Of a DNA stretch of 64,000 nucleotides, positions 1 to 7,374 are shown in pieces (the stretch's first letter is position 1; each line of letters opens with the position of its first letter). This stretch comes from Porphyrobacter sp. AAP60. GTDB taxonomy: Bacteria; Pseudomonadota; Alphaproteobacteria; Sphingomonadales; Sphingomonadaceae. The stretch spans positions 496,001 through 560,000 of the forward strand of contig NZ_LJHV01000002.1 in NCBI RefSeq assembly GCF_001296025.1. Reading direction: 5' to 3'. The notes below the pieces were generated by a model that saw nothing but the letters and a program-made list of their open reading frames with translations, did not search any database and was not told the origin of the DNA. The position numbers and the translations under genes were made by a program.

Positions 1-293
1 AATGCTGCGATTTCGACCACCAGCACATCGGCGCTGCGGATGGCCTCGGCAATGGTATCGGTCTTCCAACTCACGCCATCGGGAAGGGCGTGGATGGTGC
101 CAACCATCCAGCCTTCCACCGTCCCGTCGGCCGAGGCGATTTCGTAGAAGAGCGGATTGGCCGGGGGCCATTCCGCGCCTTTGTCCGCCCCATCGCTGCA
201 AGCGGCAAGAGCAAAAATGATGACAGGGGCCAGCACCGCGACAGCGCGGCCGCGTATACTTGCGAACATGCCAGCCCCTGAAAATGCGGTCAT
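1..293 (-). CDS. TraB/GumN family lipoprotein, partial (runs off left edge)
   Basis: Only the N-terminal ~97 codons are in the window. The translation has a hydrophobic segment ending in FALAAC, a lipobox, so the mature protein is probably an outer- or inner-membrane lipoprotein. Then comes a TraB/GumN-type start (VGTIHALPDGVSW, then an acidic ADVLVVEI strand) very like that of the next gene upstream (LFGTVHVLPQGIEW). The family has a Tiki/TraB fold, and some members are proposed to be metalloproteases; the cellular role here is unknown. An ATG at 269 gives a more normal signal length than the first ATG at 293, so the start is uncertain. It lies 16 bp after the paralogue at 310-1224 and probably shares its transcript. 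Confidence 0.8.
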   Translation of the reverse strand, partial: MTAFSGAGMFASIRGRAVAVLAPVIIFALAACSDGADKGAEWPPANPLFYEIASADGTVEGWMVGTIHALPDGVSWKTDTIAEAIRSADVLVVEIAA

Positions 294-309
294 ACTTGCC
301 TCGCCCGGA

Positions 310-1224
310 TCACTTGACACGGGTTGTGGCAATACCCTTTTCGGCGAGGTAATCCTGCACGCTCTTGGCACCGGCAAGGTGGCCTGCACCAACCGCGATG
401 AACACGGTGCCGGGTTCGGCCATGCGGGTATCGATCCACTCTGCCCAATTGGCGTTGCGGCTATAAAGCAGCGCCTCGGCCACAGCAGGATCGCTCATGC
501 CTTCGTTCATGATCTCGGCAAGTGCATCGGCATCGCCCTTGGCCCATTCGGCTACCATCCGGTCGAGCATCGGCTTGACCTCGTCCATGCCCTCGGCTGC
601 TTCCATCATGAAAGTAACCTGTGCATCCTGCGGCATGCCGTCAAAAATGCCGAGCTGGAACTCGGCTGTTTCCAGCGCGCCTTTGGGCATGTCGCCGACC
701 TTGCCGAGAAGGACCTTTTCCACACCGCTTTCAGGGTTGTAGCCCTGCTGCATCAGCGGCAGCAGCGACAAAGTCAGGCCGGCCAGCCAAGGCTTGAACG
801 GATCGAATGCCTCTGGCGGTGCGCCCAGTTTGGCCAGCGCCGCTTCGTAAGAGGATGTCTGCTCCGGCGTCAGCAGCGAACGCAGGGTGGTGCCCGGCGG
901 CAGCATTCCCTTGGCCATGGTCAGCTGCTGCAGCGCAGCGTCGCTGGAAGCGTCCATCGGGATTTCGGTTACGATCATGTCCGATCCGGTCAGCGCGGTT
1001 GCGATTGTGTCGTCATACCATTCGATTCCCTGCGGCAGCACGTGCACCGTGCCGAACAGATAGATCGTGGTGTCTTCATCGGCGACCTTCCACAGCGCTG
1101 GGCCATTGGCGGCAGCCGGAACAGCAGCGGTTTCGGTTGCGGCGTGGTTGTCGGCCAGCGCGGGGCTTGCTGCAAACAGCGCAAAGGGGGCGGCAGTCAG
1201 GGTTAGCAGGGATGCAATCTTCAT
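310..1224 (-). CDS. TraB/GumN family secreted protein
   Basis: This 304-residue protein begins MKIASLLTLTAAPFALFAAS with a cleavable signal peptide (ASPALA then DNHA), so it acts in the periplasm or outside. The TraB/GumN signature follows (ALWKVADEDTTIYLFGTVHV) around residues 43-62, and the C-terminal GTVFIAVGAGHLAGAKSV is the typical closing GxGHL motif. The start at 1224 is chosen over the in-frame one at 1272 because AAGGAGAAT precedes it at ideal spacing and the signal peptide begins there. It is the upstream partner of the truncated paralogue at the left edge. The family is widespread in sphingomonads; its substrate is not known. Confidence 0.88.
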   Translation of the reverse strand: MKIASLLTLTAAPFALFAASPALADNHAATETAAVPAAANGPALWKVADEDTTIYLFGTVHVLPQGIEWYDDTIATALTGSDMIVTEIPMDASSDAALQQLTMAKGMLPPGTTLRSLLTPEQTSSYEAALAKLGAPPEAFDPFKPWLAGLTLSLLPLMQQGYNPESGVEKVLLGKVGDMPKGALETAEFQLGIFDGMPQDAQVTFMMEAAEGMDEVKPMLDRMVAEWAKGDADALAEIMNEGMSDPAVAEALLYSRNANWAEWIDTRMAEPGTVFIAVGAGHLAGAKSVQDYLAEKGIATTRVK

Positions 1225-1280
1225 GGTTATTCTCCTTTTTGGGGGTAACGGTTGGCAAGGGCAGGCAGGCAAAAAAAGCG

Positions 1281-1931
1281 TTACAGGTAACGGCGGTTAA
1301 ACCAGACGATCGACCACACGATACTGACCGCCAGCAAAACAAGCATCGGGTTCTGTGCAGGCAGCCATCCGGCGCGGGTTGCAATCCACCAAGCCGGGGT
1401 CACGAACATGTAGGCGTGGACGGCAGTCACAGCGCCTTCGCGGTAGGCACCGGCCTCGTGCTCGTCGACGCGCTTCAACCACAGCCAGGACAGCAGCGGA
1501 CCCGCGATCAGCCACAGTGCAATCGCAATCGCGGCCAAGGCCGGGCGGATGGGCGCGTTCGAAAACAGGCTCGATCCGGCACCATCCGACATGCCAAGGA
1601 TAATGCCCAGAGGAATGCTGAGACCTAAGACAGCGGCCAGCATCATCCGGGCGCTTTTCACCCGCGGCGCTTCCGGTTCGTCCGAACCGCGGGGCCAAAG
1701 CCGCCACAACCCGTAGGCGATGACGAGAGTAACCAACGCCATCACACCAAGGATGGCGGCATCGGTCAGGTCGGGCCCGCCATGTTCGATCATGACGCCG
1801 GAATAGCCCGCGATCACCCCGACCATGAAGACCAGCGCAATCCCGCCTCCGATACCAAGCGCGGCACGTTTGACAATGATGGCGCCATCGGAGGGCACTT
1901 TGGCGATCTCGGTGACATCATACTTCGTCAT
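1281..1931 (-). CDS. Multi-pass membrane protein, last gene of XRE/membrane operon
   Basis: A 216-residue protein with about five to six hydrophobic segments (roughly 25-45, 60-78, 96-115, 128-150, 168-185, 192-208) and no family I can name. Between segments it carries WLKRVDEHEAGAYREGAV, an acidic/aromatic stretch that resembles the R-x-D-(D/E) loop of the three small membrane proteins upstream. Its ATG lies 14 bp inside the preceding XRE regulator gene, implying translational coupling. It is the fifth and last gene of an overlapping operon. Gene pairs of XRE regulator plus membrane protein are common, and the regulator often controls its own operon. The function is unknown. Confidence 0.8.
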   Translation of the reverse strand: MTKYDVTEIAKVPSDGAIIVKRAALGIGGGIALVFMVGVIAGYSGVMIEHGGPDLTDAAILGVMALVTLVIAYGLWRLWPRGSDEPEAPRVKSARMMLAAVLGLSIPLGIILGMSDGAGSSLFSNAPIRPALAAIAIALWLIAGPLLSWLWLKRVDEHEAGAYREGAVTAVHAYMFVTPAWWIATRAGWLPAQNPMLVLLAVSIVWSIVWFNRRYL

Positions 1932-2112
1932 GGAAAATCTCCTCGATGCTCATGTCGAACAACCGCGCAATGCGGAAGGCGAGAGGGAGGGACGGGTCGT
2001 GCTTGCCGGTTTCGATGGCATTCACGGCCTGACGCGACACATCAAGATGCACCGCCAAGTCGGCCTGTGACCAATCGCGCTCGGCACGCAGGACTTTGAG
2101 GCGGTTTTTCAT
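1918..2112 (-). CDS. Small XRE-family HTH transcriptional regulator
   Basis: A 64-residue protein that is essentially one helix-turn-helix domain: MKNRLKVLRAERDWSQADLA, then SRQAVNAIETGKHDPSLPLA and IARLFDMSIEEIFHDE. This is the YozG/YgzD-like XRE subgroup that typically sits beside small membrane proteins. The start at 2112 overlaps the stop of the upstream membrane gene by 4 bp (ATGA), and its own 3' end overlaps the next gene by 14 bp. It probably represses or tunes its own operon, judging from context only. Longer in-frame extensions upstream are not protein-like and are rejected. Confidence 0.9.
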   Translation of the reverse strand: MKNRLKVLRAERDWSQADLAVHLDVSRQAVNAIETGKHDPSLPLAFRIARLFDMSIEEIFHDEV

Positions 2113-2612
2113 CGAGAATCCCGCCATCGCAGGAACTGGAAGATGAGCACGAAAAGCAGCATGTAGACGTGCCACGTAAAGGTCAGGATATCCCGACCGC
2201 TCCCGCCTTCGATCAAAGCAAGATAAAACGCATCCCATGCTTCGTAAGCGGGGGTACCTTTGGTCAATACGTCATATGCAAGCCAAGATGCGGCAACAAG
2301 CAAAACCGGGGCAATCGCAACACCATAGGCGAGCACCACGGTCGTCCGTTTCCATAGCGCAGCAGCATAGTCATCGCGCAGAAACCATGCGAGTAACAGG
2401 ATCAGCGGTATCAACGTGGTCAGCGGATAGACAAACCCCCAATAGAGCATGCTCGCAACGCCCTCTGGCAATCCCCAACCGGGGGTTCCTGCAGCAAAAT
2501 AGATTGCGAAATGCAGAAGCAGGCCAATTGACGCCACAAAGCTGGCATTCATCAGCCAGAAATAAGCGCGATACCGCACCGGGCCTTTGGCAGTCGCATG
2601 AGTTTCCATCAT
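2109..2612 (-). CDS. Four-TM membrane protein, paralogue of the gene at 2983-3471
   Basis: A 167-residue protein predicted to span the membrane four times. It shares with the gene at 2983-3471 the opening YRAYFWLMNAS, the loop FLRDDYAAALWKRT and the C-terminal FQFLRWRDSR, so the two are clear duplicates with one gene between them. The gene starts with two consecutive ATGs at 2612 and overlaps the stop of the upstream gene by 4 bp; its own stop overlaps the XRE start by 4 bp. I do not recognise a named family. The conserved charged R-D-D loop between membrane segments could be a functional site. Confidence 0.82.
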   Translation of the reverse strand: MMETHATAKGPVRYRAYFWLMNASFVASIGLLLHFAIYFAAGTPGWGLPEGVASMLYWGFVYPLTTLIPLILLLAWFLRDDYAAALWKRTTVVLAYGVAIAPVLLVAASWLAYDVLTKGTPAYEAWDAFYLALIEGGSGRDILTFTWHVYMLLFVLIFQFLRWRDSR

Positions 2613-2986
2613 CTATCCCCAAGCAAACGCTTGATAAACAAGCCGATGTAAAAGGCCGCGATAGCAAACACTGGAATGATTGAGGCGGGTATATCCTGGC
2701 CGCTCTCAGACCCGGATACGCCGTCGTAGAACCCCTCGGCGGCCGGCAGGCCGGGAAAGGTTAGCAGCATTGTGCCGAAGGCCACGCTTGCACCCGCGTT
2801 CCACAGGCTCTGCGTGAATTCATCCGCGCGCCGTGTCCACAGCAGCACCACCGCGCTCAGGATTGCGGCCGCGATACCGGCCATGGCAACGCCGGTGGGT
2901 GCGGACAGAAGCGCTCCGCCGAGCGCGAGGAAAAGCCCGGCGAGGCCGACCCAGCTGGCAGTCATGAAGATATTGGCTCTGTTCAT
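2609..2986 (-). CDS. Small four-TM membrane protein
   Basis: A 125-residue hydrophobic protein with four likely membrane segments, lying between two paralogous membrane genes. Its loop TRRADEFTQSLWNAG matches the pattern RDDYxxxLWxRT of both neighbours (R, acidic pair, aromatic, then LW), suggesting distant common origin. The start at 2986 (MNRANIFMTASWVG) makes a 4-bp ATGA overlap with the upstream stop, which is why it is preferred to the longer ORF that reads back through the neighbour. Function unknown; membrane location and operon membership are well supported. Confidence 0.78.
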   Translation of the reverse strand: MNRANIFMTASWVGLAGLFLALGGALLSAPTGVAMAGIAAAILSAVVLLWTRRADEFTQSLWNAGASVAFGTMLLTFPGLPAAEGFYDGVSGSESGQDIPASIIPVFAIAAFYIGLFIKRLLGDR

Positions 2987-3471
2987 CGCGAGTCCCTCCA
3001 GCGCAGGAACTGAAAGACTATGACGAACATCATCATGTAGGCCATCCACGCCCCATAAATCGCCGTGCCCATGGTCAGGTTCAATTCCGGCAAGGCCAAT
3101 ACGAGAGGAGGCTTTGCGGGCTGACCCAGAGCGAAGAAAAGCGACCAGTACATCACCAGATAGACGAAAGGCAGCAGAGCCATGATGTAGGCAATCACCA
3201 CGAAGGTGCGTTTCCAGAGCTGTTCCGTGTAGTCGTCCCGCATAAACCGAGCGCACACAAGGATCATGGGGACAACGAACAGCAGCAGCCCGATCACGGA
3301 ATAAAGCAGCTCCTTGATGGGGCTGGGATAAATGTCGCCTTCAATGTTGAAGAGATACACAGCCAACGGCTCTGCTCCGCTATAGATCACCGCCGCAGAA
3401 CTTGCATTCATCAACCAGAAGTAAGCGCGGTAGCGCATCTGCTTGGTCGATTTGTCGGTTGATCGGATCAT
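2983..3471 (-). CDS. Four-TM membrane protein, first gene of XRE/membrane operon
   Basis: A 162-residue protein with four hydrophobic segments. It contains YRAYFWLMNAS near residues 14-24, FMRDDYTEQLWKRT in the central loop and FQFLRWRDSR at the end, all shared with the downstream paralogue at 2109-2612. It is the first gene of five that overlap one another, so the operon promoter should lie in 3472-3540, but I cannot pick a convincing one. A second possible start at MRYRAYF (3438) would shorten the N-terminus by 11 residues. No named family is recognised. Confidence 0.8.
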   Translation of the reverse strand: MIRSTDKSTKQMRYRAYFWLMNASSAAVIYSGAEPLAVYLFNIEGDIYPSPIKELLYSVIGLLLFVVPMILVCARFMRDDYTEQLWKRTFVVIAYIMALLPFVYLVMYWSLFFALGQPAKPPLVLALPELNLTMGTAIYGAWMAYMMMFVIVFQFLRWRDSR

Positions 3472-3502
3472 TCAGGCGGTTCCATGCATCGAGTGAAATT
3501 GG

Positions 3503-3531
3503 GGCGGAGGGGCGGGCAATGCCCCTCCGCC
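3503..3531 (-). terminator. Hairpin terminator downstream of urcA
   Basis: A perfect 11-bp stem (3503-3513 with 3521-3531, GGCGGAGGGGC type) with a 7-base loop lies just after the urcA stop codon. On the minus strand it is followed by CCCAATTTCAC, which is only modestly T-rich. It separates urcA from the membrane/XRE operon that continues in the same direction. Confidence 0.6.
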
Positions 3532-3538
3532 GGGGACA

Positions 3539-3895
3539 TCACGCGCCGGGAGTGGCGGCGGGCGATGCGGGGGTGTTGGCGGCAAGGCGCACGCGCTCAA
3601 GCCGGGCATTGACAACTGCCACACGGATCGCCGGGGCGGCCGCCGCCAGTGCGCTTACCTGACATTCACGCTCGAGCCGCAGCGATGCGCCATCGCGTCC
3701 GCCGTTGCGGCACATCTGCCGAACCTTGATGCGCACGCGCTCATCAAGGCGCGCGGCACCTTCGCCGGTGGCAAGATCAAGGTCGTCATAGGTAACCGAA
3801 GCCTCGAACGCCGTTGCATTGACGGGGCTGGCAAAAGCGGGAGTGCCGGCAGCGATGGCGATTGCGGCGGCGGCAAAGGACAAACGAAGGATCAT
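3539..3895 (-). CDS. UrcA family secreted protein
   Basis: A 118-residue protein with a signal peptide (MILRLSFAAAAIAIAAGTPA, cleaved near FAS). The UrcA pattern follows: VTYDDLDLATGEGAARLDER, then a basic helix with a Cys (VRQMCRNGG) and a second Cys (ERECQV) that may form a disulfide. The family is abundant in Sphingomonadales and Caulobacterales and its role is unknown. The C-terminal tail is rich in Pro and Ala. The gene stands alone, with a recognisable promoter and repeated operator-like sequences upstream (3942-4008) and a terminator downstream, so it is probably individually regulated. Confidence 0.85.
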   Translation of the reverse strand: MILRLSFAAAAIAIAAGTPAFASPVNATAFEASVTYDDLDLATGEGAARLDERVRIKVRQMCRNGGRDGASLRLERECQVSALAAAAPAIRVAVVNARLERVRLAANTPASPAATPGA

Positions 3896-3941
3896 GATAG
3901 TTCTCCTGGGGAGGAAAAGGTGTCGCTACAACCTTCCGAAA

Positions 3942-4008
3942 TGTCAGGTTGTGCTGACTATATGTCGTGATTCGCTGACTATGTCAAGATGACCTGACTT
4001 TGTGTCAC
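3942..4008 (-). promoter_or_regulatory. urcA promoter with three direct repeats
   Basis: Reading on the minus strand there is a perfect -35 box TTGACA (3982-3987), 17 bp, then a -10-like CATATA (3959-3964). Copies of AGTCAG occur at 3994-3999, 3975-3980 and 3954-3959, spaced 21 and 19 bp, about two helical turns, and they bracket the promoter boxes. A further CCTGACA lies downstream of the -10. The arrangement suggests binding by a regulator of the response-regulator type that reads direct repeats. The promoter is read from consensus; the regulator is inference. Confidence 0.5.
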
Positions 4009-4095
4009 CTCTCCATGACCTACGATCCTTTGGTCGCGTCACTTGCTGGGCTGCGGCATTGACGCTTTCGGGGTGTTCGGCCATGGCGAGCGGCC

Positions 4096-5028
4096 ATGAA
4101 TGCCGCACCCCTCTTCACCCCCGCGCAGCGTGATCCAGCGCGCTCATTTCAGGACATGATCCTGACGCTGCATGACTTCTGGAGCCAGCATGGCTCTTGT
4201 GTCATCCTCCAGCCCTATGACATGCGGATGGGGGCAGGCACGTTCCACACGGCGACGACTTTAAGGGCTTTGGGCCCCGAACCTTGGAACGCAGCCTTTG
4301 TGCAGCCCTGCCGTCGCCCGACCGACGGGCGGTACGGCGAAAACCCCAACCGGCTGCAGCATTACTACCAGTATCAGGTGATCCTGAAGCCTTCCCCGCC
4401 CGACATACAGGAACTCTACCTCAAGAGCCTCGGCGCCATCGGCATTGATCCGTTGGCGCACGACATCCGTTTTGTCGAAGACGACTGGGAATCGCCCACG
4501 CTGGGCGCATGGGGGCTGGGCTGGGAGGTCTGGTGCGACGGGATGGAAGTGACCCAGTTCACCTACTTTCAGCAGATGGGCGGCTTCGATTGCAAGCCGG
4601 TTGCGGGCGAGTTGACTTACGGGCTGGAACGTCTCGCAATGTACATCCAGGGCGTCGACAACGTCTATGATCTGGCGTTCAATTCGTCGGGCGTTTCGTA
4701 TGGCGAGGTGTTTCTGGAAAACGAACGCCAGATGTCCAAATGGAACTTCGAGGTTGCGGACACAGATGCGCTGTTCGACCTGTTCGCCAAGGCCGAGGCC
4801 GAGTGCCGTAACGCGCTGGCCGCAGGAGTGCCGATTGCCGCCTACGAACAGGCGGTCGAGGCGAGCCATGTGTTCAACCTGTTGCAGGCCCGCGGCGTGA
4901 TCAGCGTGCAGGAACGGGCCAGCTACATGGGCCGCGTGCGCGATCTCGCGCGCTCGTCCTGCGAGGCTTACGCAACCAAGATGACGCCCGAATGGGAAGC
5001 GAAATATCCCGGATGGAGTCTCGTCTGA
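4096..5028 (+). CDS. glyQ: Glycine--tRNA ligase alpha subunit
   Basis: A 310-residue protein matching bacterial GlyQ along its length: [12 protein letters not shown] near residue 18, the class II core [20 protein letters not shown] near residues 39-58, [11 protein letters not shown] near 91 and the motif-2/3 region FTYFQQMGG and [12 protein letters not shown]. It forms the alpha2beta2 glycyl-tRNA synthetase with GlyS, charging tRNA-Gly in the cytoplasm, and the alpha chain holds the catalytic site. The stop codon overlaps the glyS start by one base (TGATG), so the two are co-translated. The start at 4096 leaves about 17 residues before the conserved core, normal for alphaproteobacteria. Confidence 0.97.
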   Translation: MNAAPLFTPAQRDPARSFQDMILTLHDFWSQHGSCVILQPYDMRMGAGTFHTATTLRALGPEPWNAAFVQPCRRPTDGRYGENPNRLQHYYQYQVILKPSPPDIQELYLKSLGAIGIDPLAHDIRFVEDDWESPTLGAWGLGWEVWCDGMEVTQFTYFQQMGGFDCKPVAGELTYGLERLAMYIQGVDNVYDLAFNSSGVSYGEVFLENERQMSKWNFEVADTDALFDLFAKAEAECRNALAAGVPIAAYEQAVEASHVFNLLQARGVISVQERASYMGRVRDLARSSCEAYATKMTPEWEAKYPGWSLV

Positions 5029-7337
5029 TGGCTGACTTCCTGCTCGAATTGCGCTGTGAGGAAATCCCCGCCCGGATGCAGCCCAAAGCCAAGGAGGATC
5101 TGGCGCGCCTGTTTGGCGATGCGCTGGCCAAGGCCGGGTTGCAGGCTGCTTCGCTCGAAACTTTCGCCACGCCCCGCCGCTTGGCCTTGATCGCCAAGGA
5201 TTTGCCGCTGGCAACATTGGCGGTGAGCGAGGAGACCAAGGGGCCAAAAGTCGGCGCGCCGCCGCAGGCACTCGAAGGCTTCCTGCGCAAGGTCGGCCTC
5301 TCTGCCGAACAGCTTGTCGAGCGTGACGGTGTCTATTTTGCCGTTGTCGAAAAGCCGGGAAGGGATACCGCAGAGGTGCTTGCCGAGGCTATCCCGGCTA
5401 TCATCCGCGCCTTTCCATGGCCCAAATCGATGCGTTGGGGCGCAGGATCGATCACGACCGAGAGCCTTCGCTGGGTACGCCCGCTTTCGGGAATCATTGC
5501 GCTTCTCGATGGCGCAGTGGTGCCGTGCGAGGTTGACGGTATTGCGAGCGGTCGCTCAACCATGGGCCACCGCTTCCATCACTCCGGCCCGGTAGAGATC
5601 GCAGACGCAGGAACTTACATCGAAACCCTGCGCGCAGCCCATGTAATCGTCCATTTTTCCGAGCGTTGCCGGATCATCCGCGACGGCGCGGCCAAGGTCG
5701 CGGCCGAAGCAGGCCTGACACTGGTTGCCGACGAAGGGCTGGTGTTCGAGAACGCGGGTTTGACCGAATGGCCGGTGCCGCTGCTGGGGCGTTTCGACGA
5801 AACCTTCCTCGACGTGCCTCCCGAAGTGATCCAGCTCACCGCGCGGGTGAACCAGAAGTATTTCGTGTGCGAGGATGCGTCGGGCAAGCTCGCTAACGCC
5901 TTTGTCTGCACCGCCAATATCGACGCGATCGATCCCGCCGTGGTGGTCGACGGCAACCGCAAGGTTCTGGCCGCAAGGCTTTCCGACGCAAGGTTTTTCT
6001 GGGAGCAGGACCAGAAGACCTCGCTCGGCGAACACGCGAAGAAGCTGGAGCGGATTACCTTCCACGAGAAGCTCGGGACGGTCGCGGACAAGGTCGAGCG
6101 GGTAGCCAAACTGGCCGAATGGCTGGCGAGCGAAGGCATCGTGCCGAACTGCGACCCAGCGCTAGCGCGGCAGGCAGCAGAATTGTGCAAGGCCGATCTG
6201 GTCACCGAGATGGTCGGCGAGTTCCCGGAATTGCAGGGACTTATGGGCGGGTATTACGCCGCCAAGGAAGGTCTGCCACAGGAAGTTTCCGACGCGATTC
6301 GAGATCACTACAAGCCAGTCGGGCAGGGCGATGATGTGCCCCACGCGCCGGTGACGGTGGCGGTGAGTTTAGCGGACAAGCTGGATACGCTGACCCAGTT
6401 CTATAAAATTGGTCAAGTTCCAACCGGATCGAAGGATCCTTTCGCATTGCGGCGGGCGGCGCTTGCGATAATTCAGCTTCTCTCAGGTAACGGGCTTAGA
6501 CTTCCTCTGCGTCAAACCATTGGTGTTGAGTTGATCGCACCTCTTTTCGCCAAGGTTCGAGTTTTCGGTGAAAACGAGCGGGTTGTTGCTCAATCGATGA
6601 TTGCCAAATTTCGGGATTTCATGGTCGATCCCGCGAGCGCGGAACTTCAGATTCGAGACGCGGAATTTACCGAGCTATTGAAAGAGATGGTTCCTGAGGC
6701 GCGTCGGCGGAAGGCAGTTGTGGAAGAACTCCTCGACTTCTTTGCCGACCGCCTCAAGGTCCAGCAACGCGAAGCTGGTGTCCGACACGACTTGATCGAT
6801 GCCGTGTTCGCGCTCGGCGGGGAGGATGATCTCGTCCGCTTGCTCGCCCGCGTCCATGCGTTGCAAGCCTTTGTTAGCACAGAGGACGGCACCAACCTCC
6901 TCGCTGGCTACAAGCGTGCGGCCAATATCCTCAAGAAGGAAGACTGGCGGGGGATCGAAGGTGAAATCGCTCTGACCGGCGAGGAAGATCCGCTGGCGAT
7001 GGTGGACGATCCCGAGCTGGCCCCGGTGATTGCCGCCAAGATGGCCGATCGCCACGCGGCGGCCTCCACCCGATCCTATACCCCTGAACCGGCGGAACAG
7101 GCGCTGATAAGCGCGCTCGAAACAGCCGGTCCCGCCGTACGCAGCGCAATTGAGGACGAGGATTTCGATCATGCCATGCGCGTGCTGGCTTCGCTGCGCG
7201 AGCCCATCGACACGTTCTTTGAAAACGTCACCGTCAACGATGCTGACGCGAACAAGCGCGCTGCGCGGCTCGCACTTTTGGCCGCTTTCCGTGACGCGGT
7301 TCATCGGGTAGCCGATTTCAGCCGGATCGAGGGATGA
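5028..7337 (+). CDS. glyS: Glycine--tRNA ligase beta subunit
   Basis: A 769-residue protein beginning [18 protein letters not shown], the conserved GlyS N-terminus. It includes the FPWPKSMRWG motif near residue 129, the central HD-like region and a C-terminal anticodon-binding (DALR-type) domain ending LAAFRDAVHRVADFS. The beta subunit binds the tRNA. The start at 5028 overlaps the glyQ stop by one base; an upstream in-frame start at 4992 would lie inside glyQ and adds non-conserved residues. Codon use changes sharply between about 6390 and 6720: many A/T-ending codons and an AGA appear, although the protein stays family-like. Confidence 0.97.
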   Translation: MADFLLELRCEEIPARMQPKAKEDLARLFGDALAKAGLQAASLETFATPRRLALIAKDLPLATLAVSEETKGPKVGAPPQALEGFLRKVGLSAEQLVERDGVYFAVVEKPGRDTAEVLAEAIPAIIRAFPWPKSMRWGAGSITTESLRWVRPLSGIIALLDGAVVPCEVDGIASGRSTMGHRFHHSGPVEIADAGTYIETLRAAHVIVHFSERCRIIRDGAAKVAAEAGLTLVADEGLVFENAGLTEWPVPLLGRFDETFLDVPPEVIQLTARVNQKYFVCEDASGKLANAFVCTANIDAIDPAVVVDGNRKVLAARLSDARFFWEQDQKTSLGEHAKKLERITFHEKLGTVADKVERVAKLAEWLASEGIVPNCDPALARQAAELCKADLVTEMVGEFPELQGLMGGYYAAKEGLPQEVSDAIRDHYKPVGQGDDVPHAPVTVAVSLADKLDTLTQFYKIGQVPTGSKDPFALRRAALAIIQLLSGNGLRLPLRQTIGVELIAPLFAKVRVFGENERVVAQSMIAKFRDFMVDPASAELQIRDAEFTELLKEMVPEARRRKAVVEELLDFFADRLKVQQREAGVRHDLIDAVFALGGEDDLVRLLARVHALQAFVSTEDGTNLLAGYKRAANILKKEDWRGIEGEIALTGEEDPLAMVDDPELAPVIAAKMADRHAAASTRSYTPEPAEQALISALETAGPAVRSAIEDEDFDHAMRVLASLREPIDTFFENVTVNDADANKRAARLALLAAFRDAVHRVADFSRIEG

Positions 7338-7374
7338 TCCTATTCACCGCCCCAACACCAATGCGGGAAATGCC

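Noticed and set aside
4261..5271. 336-codon ORF opposite glyQ/glyS
   Set aside because: Antisense shadow of two certain synthetase genes.
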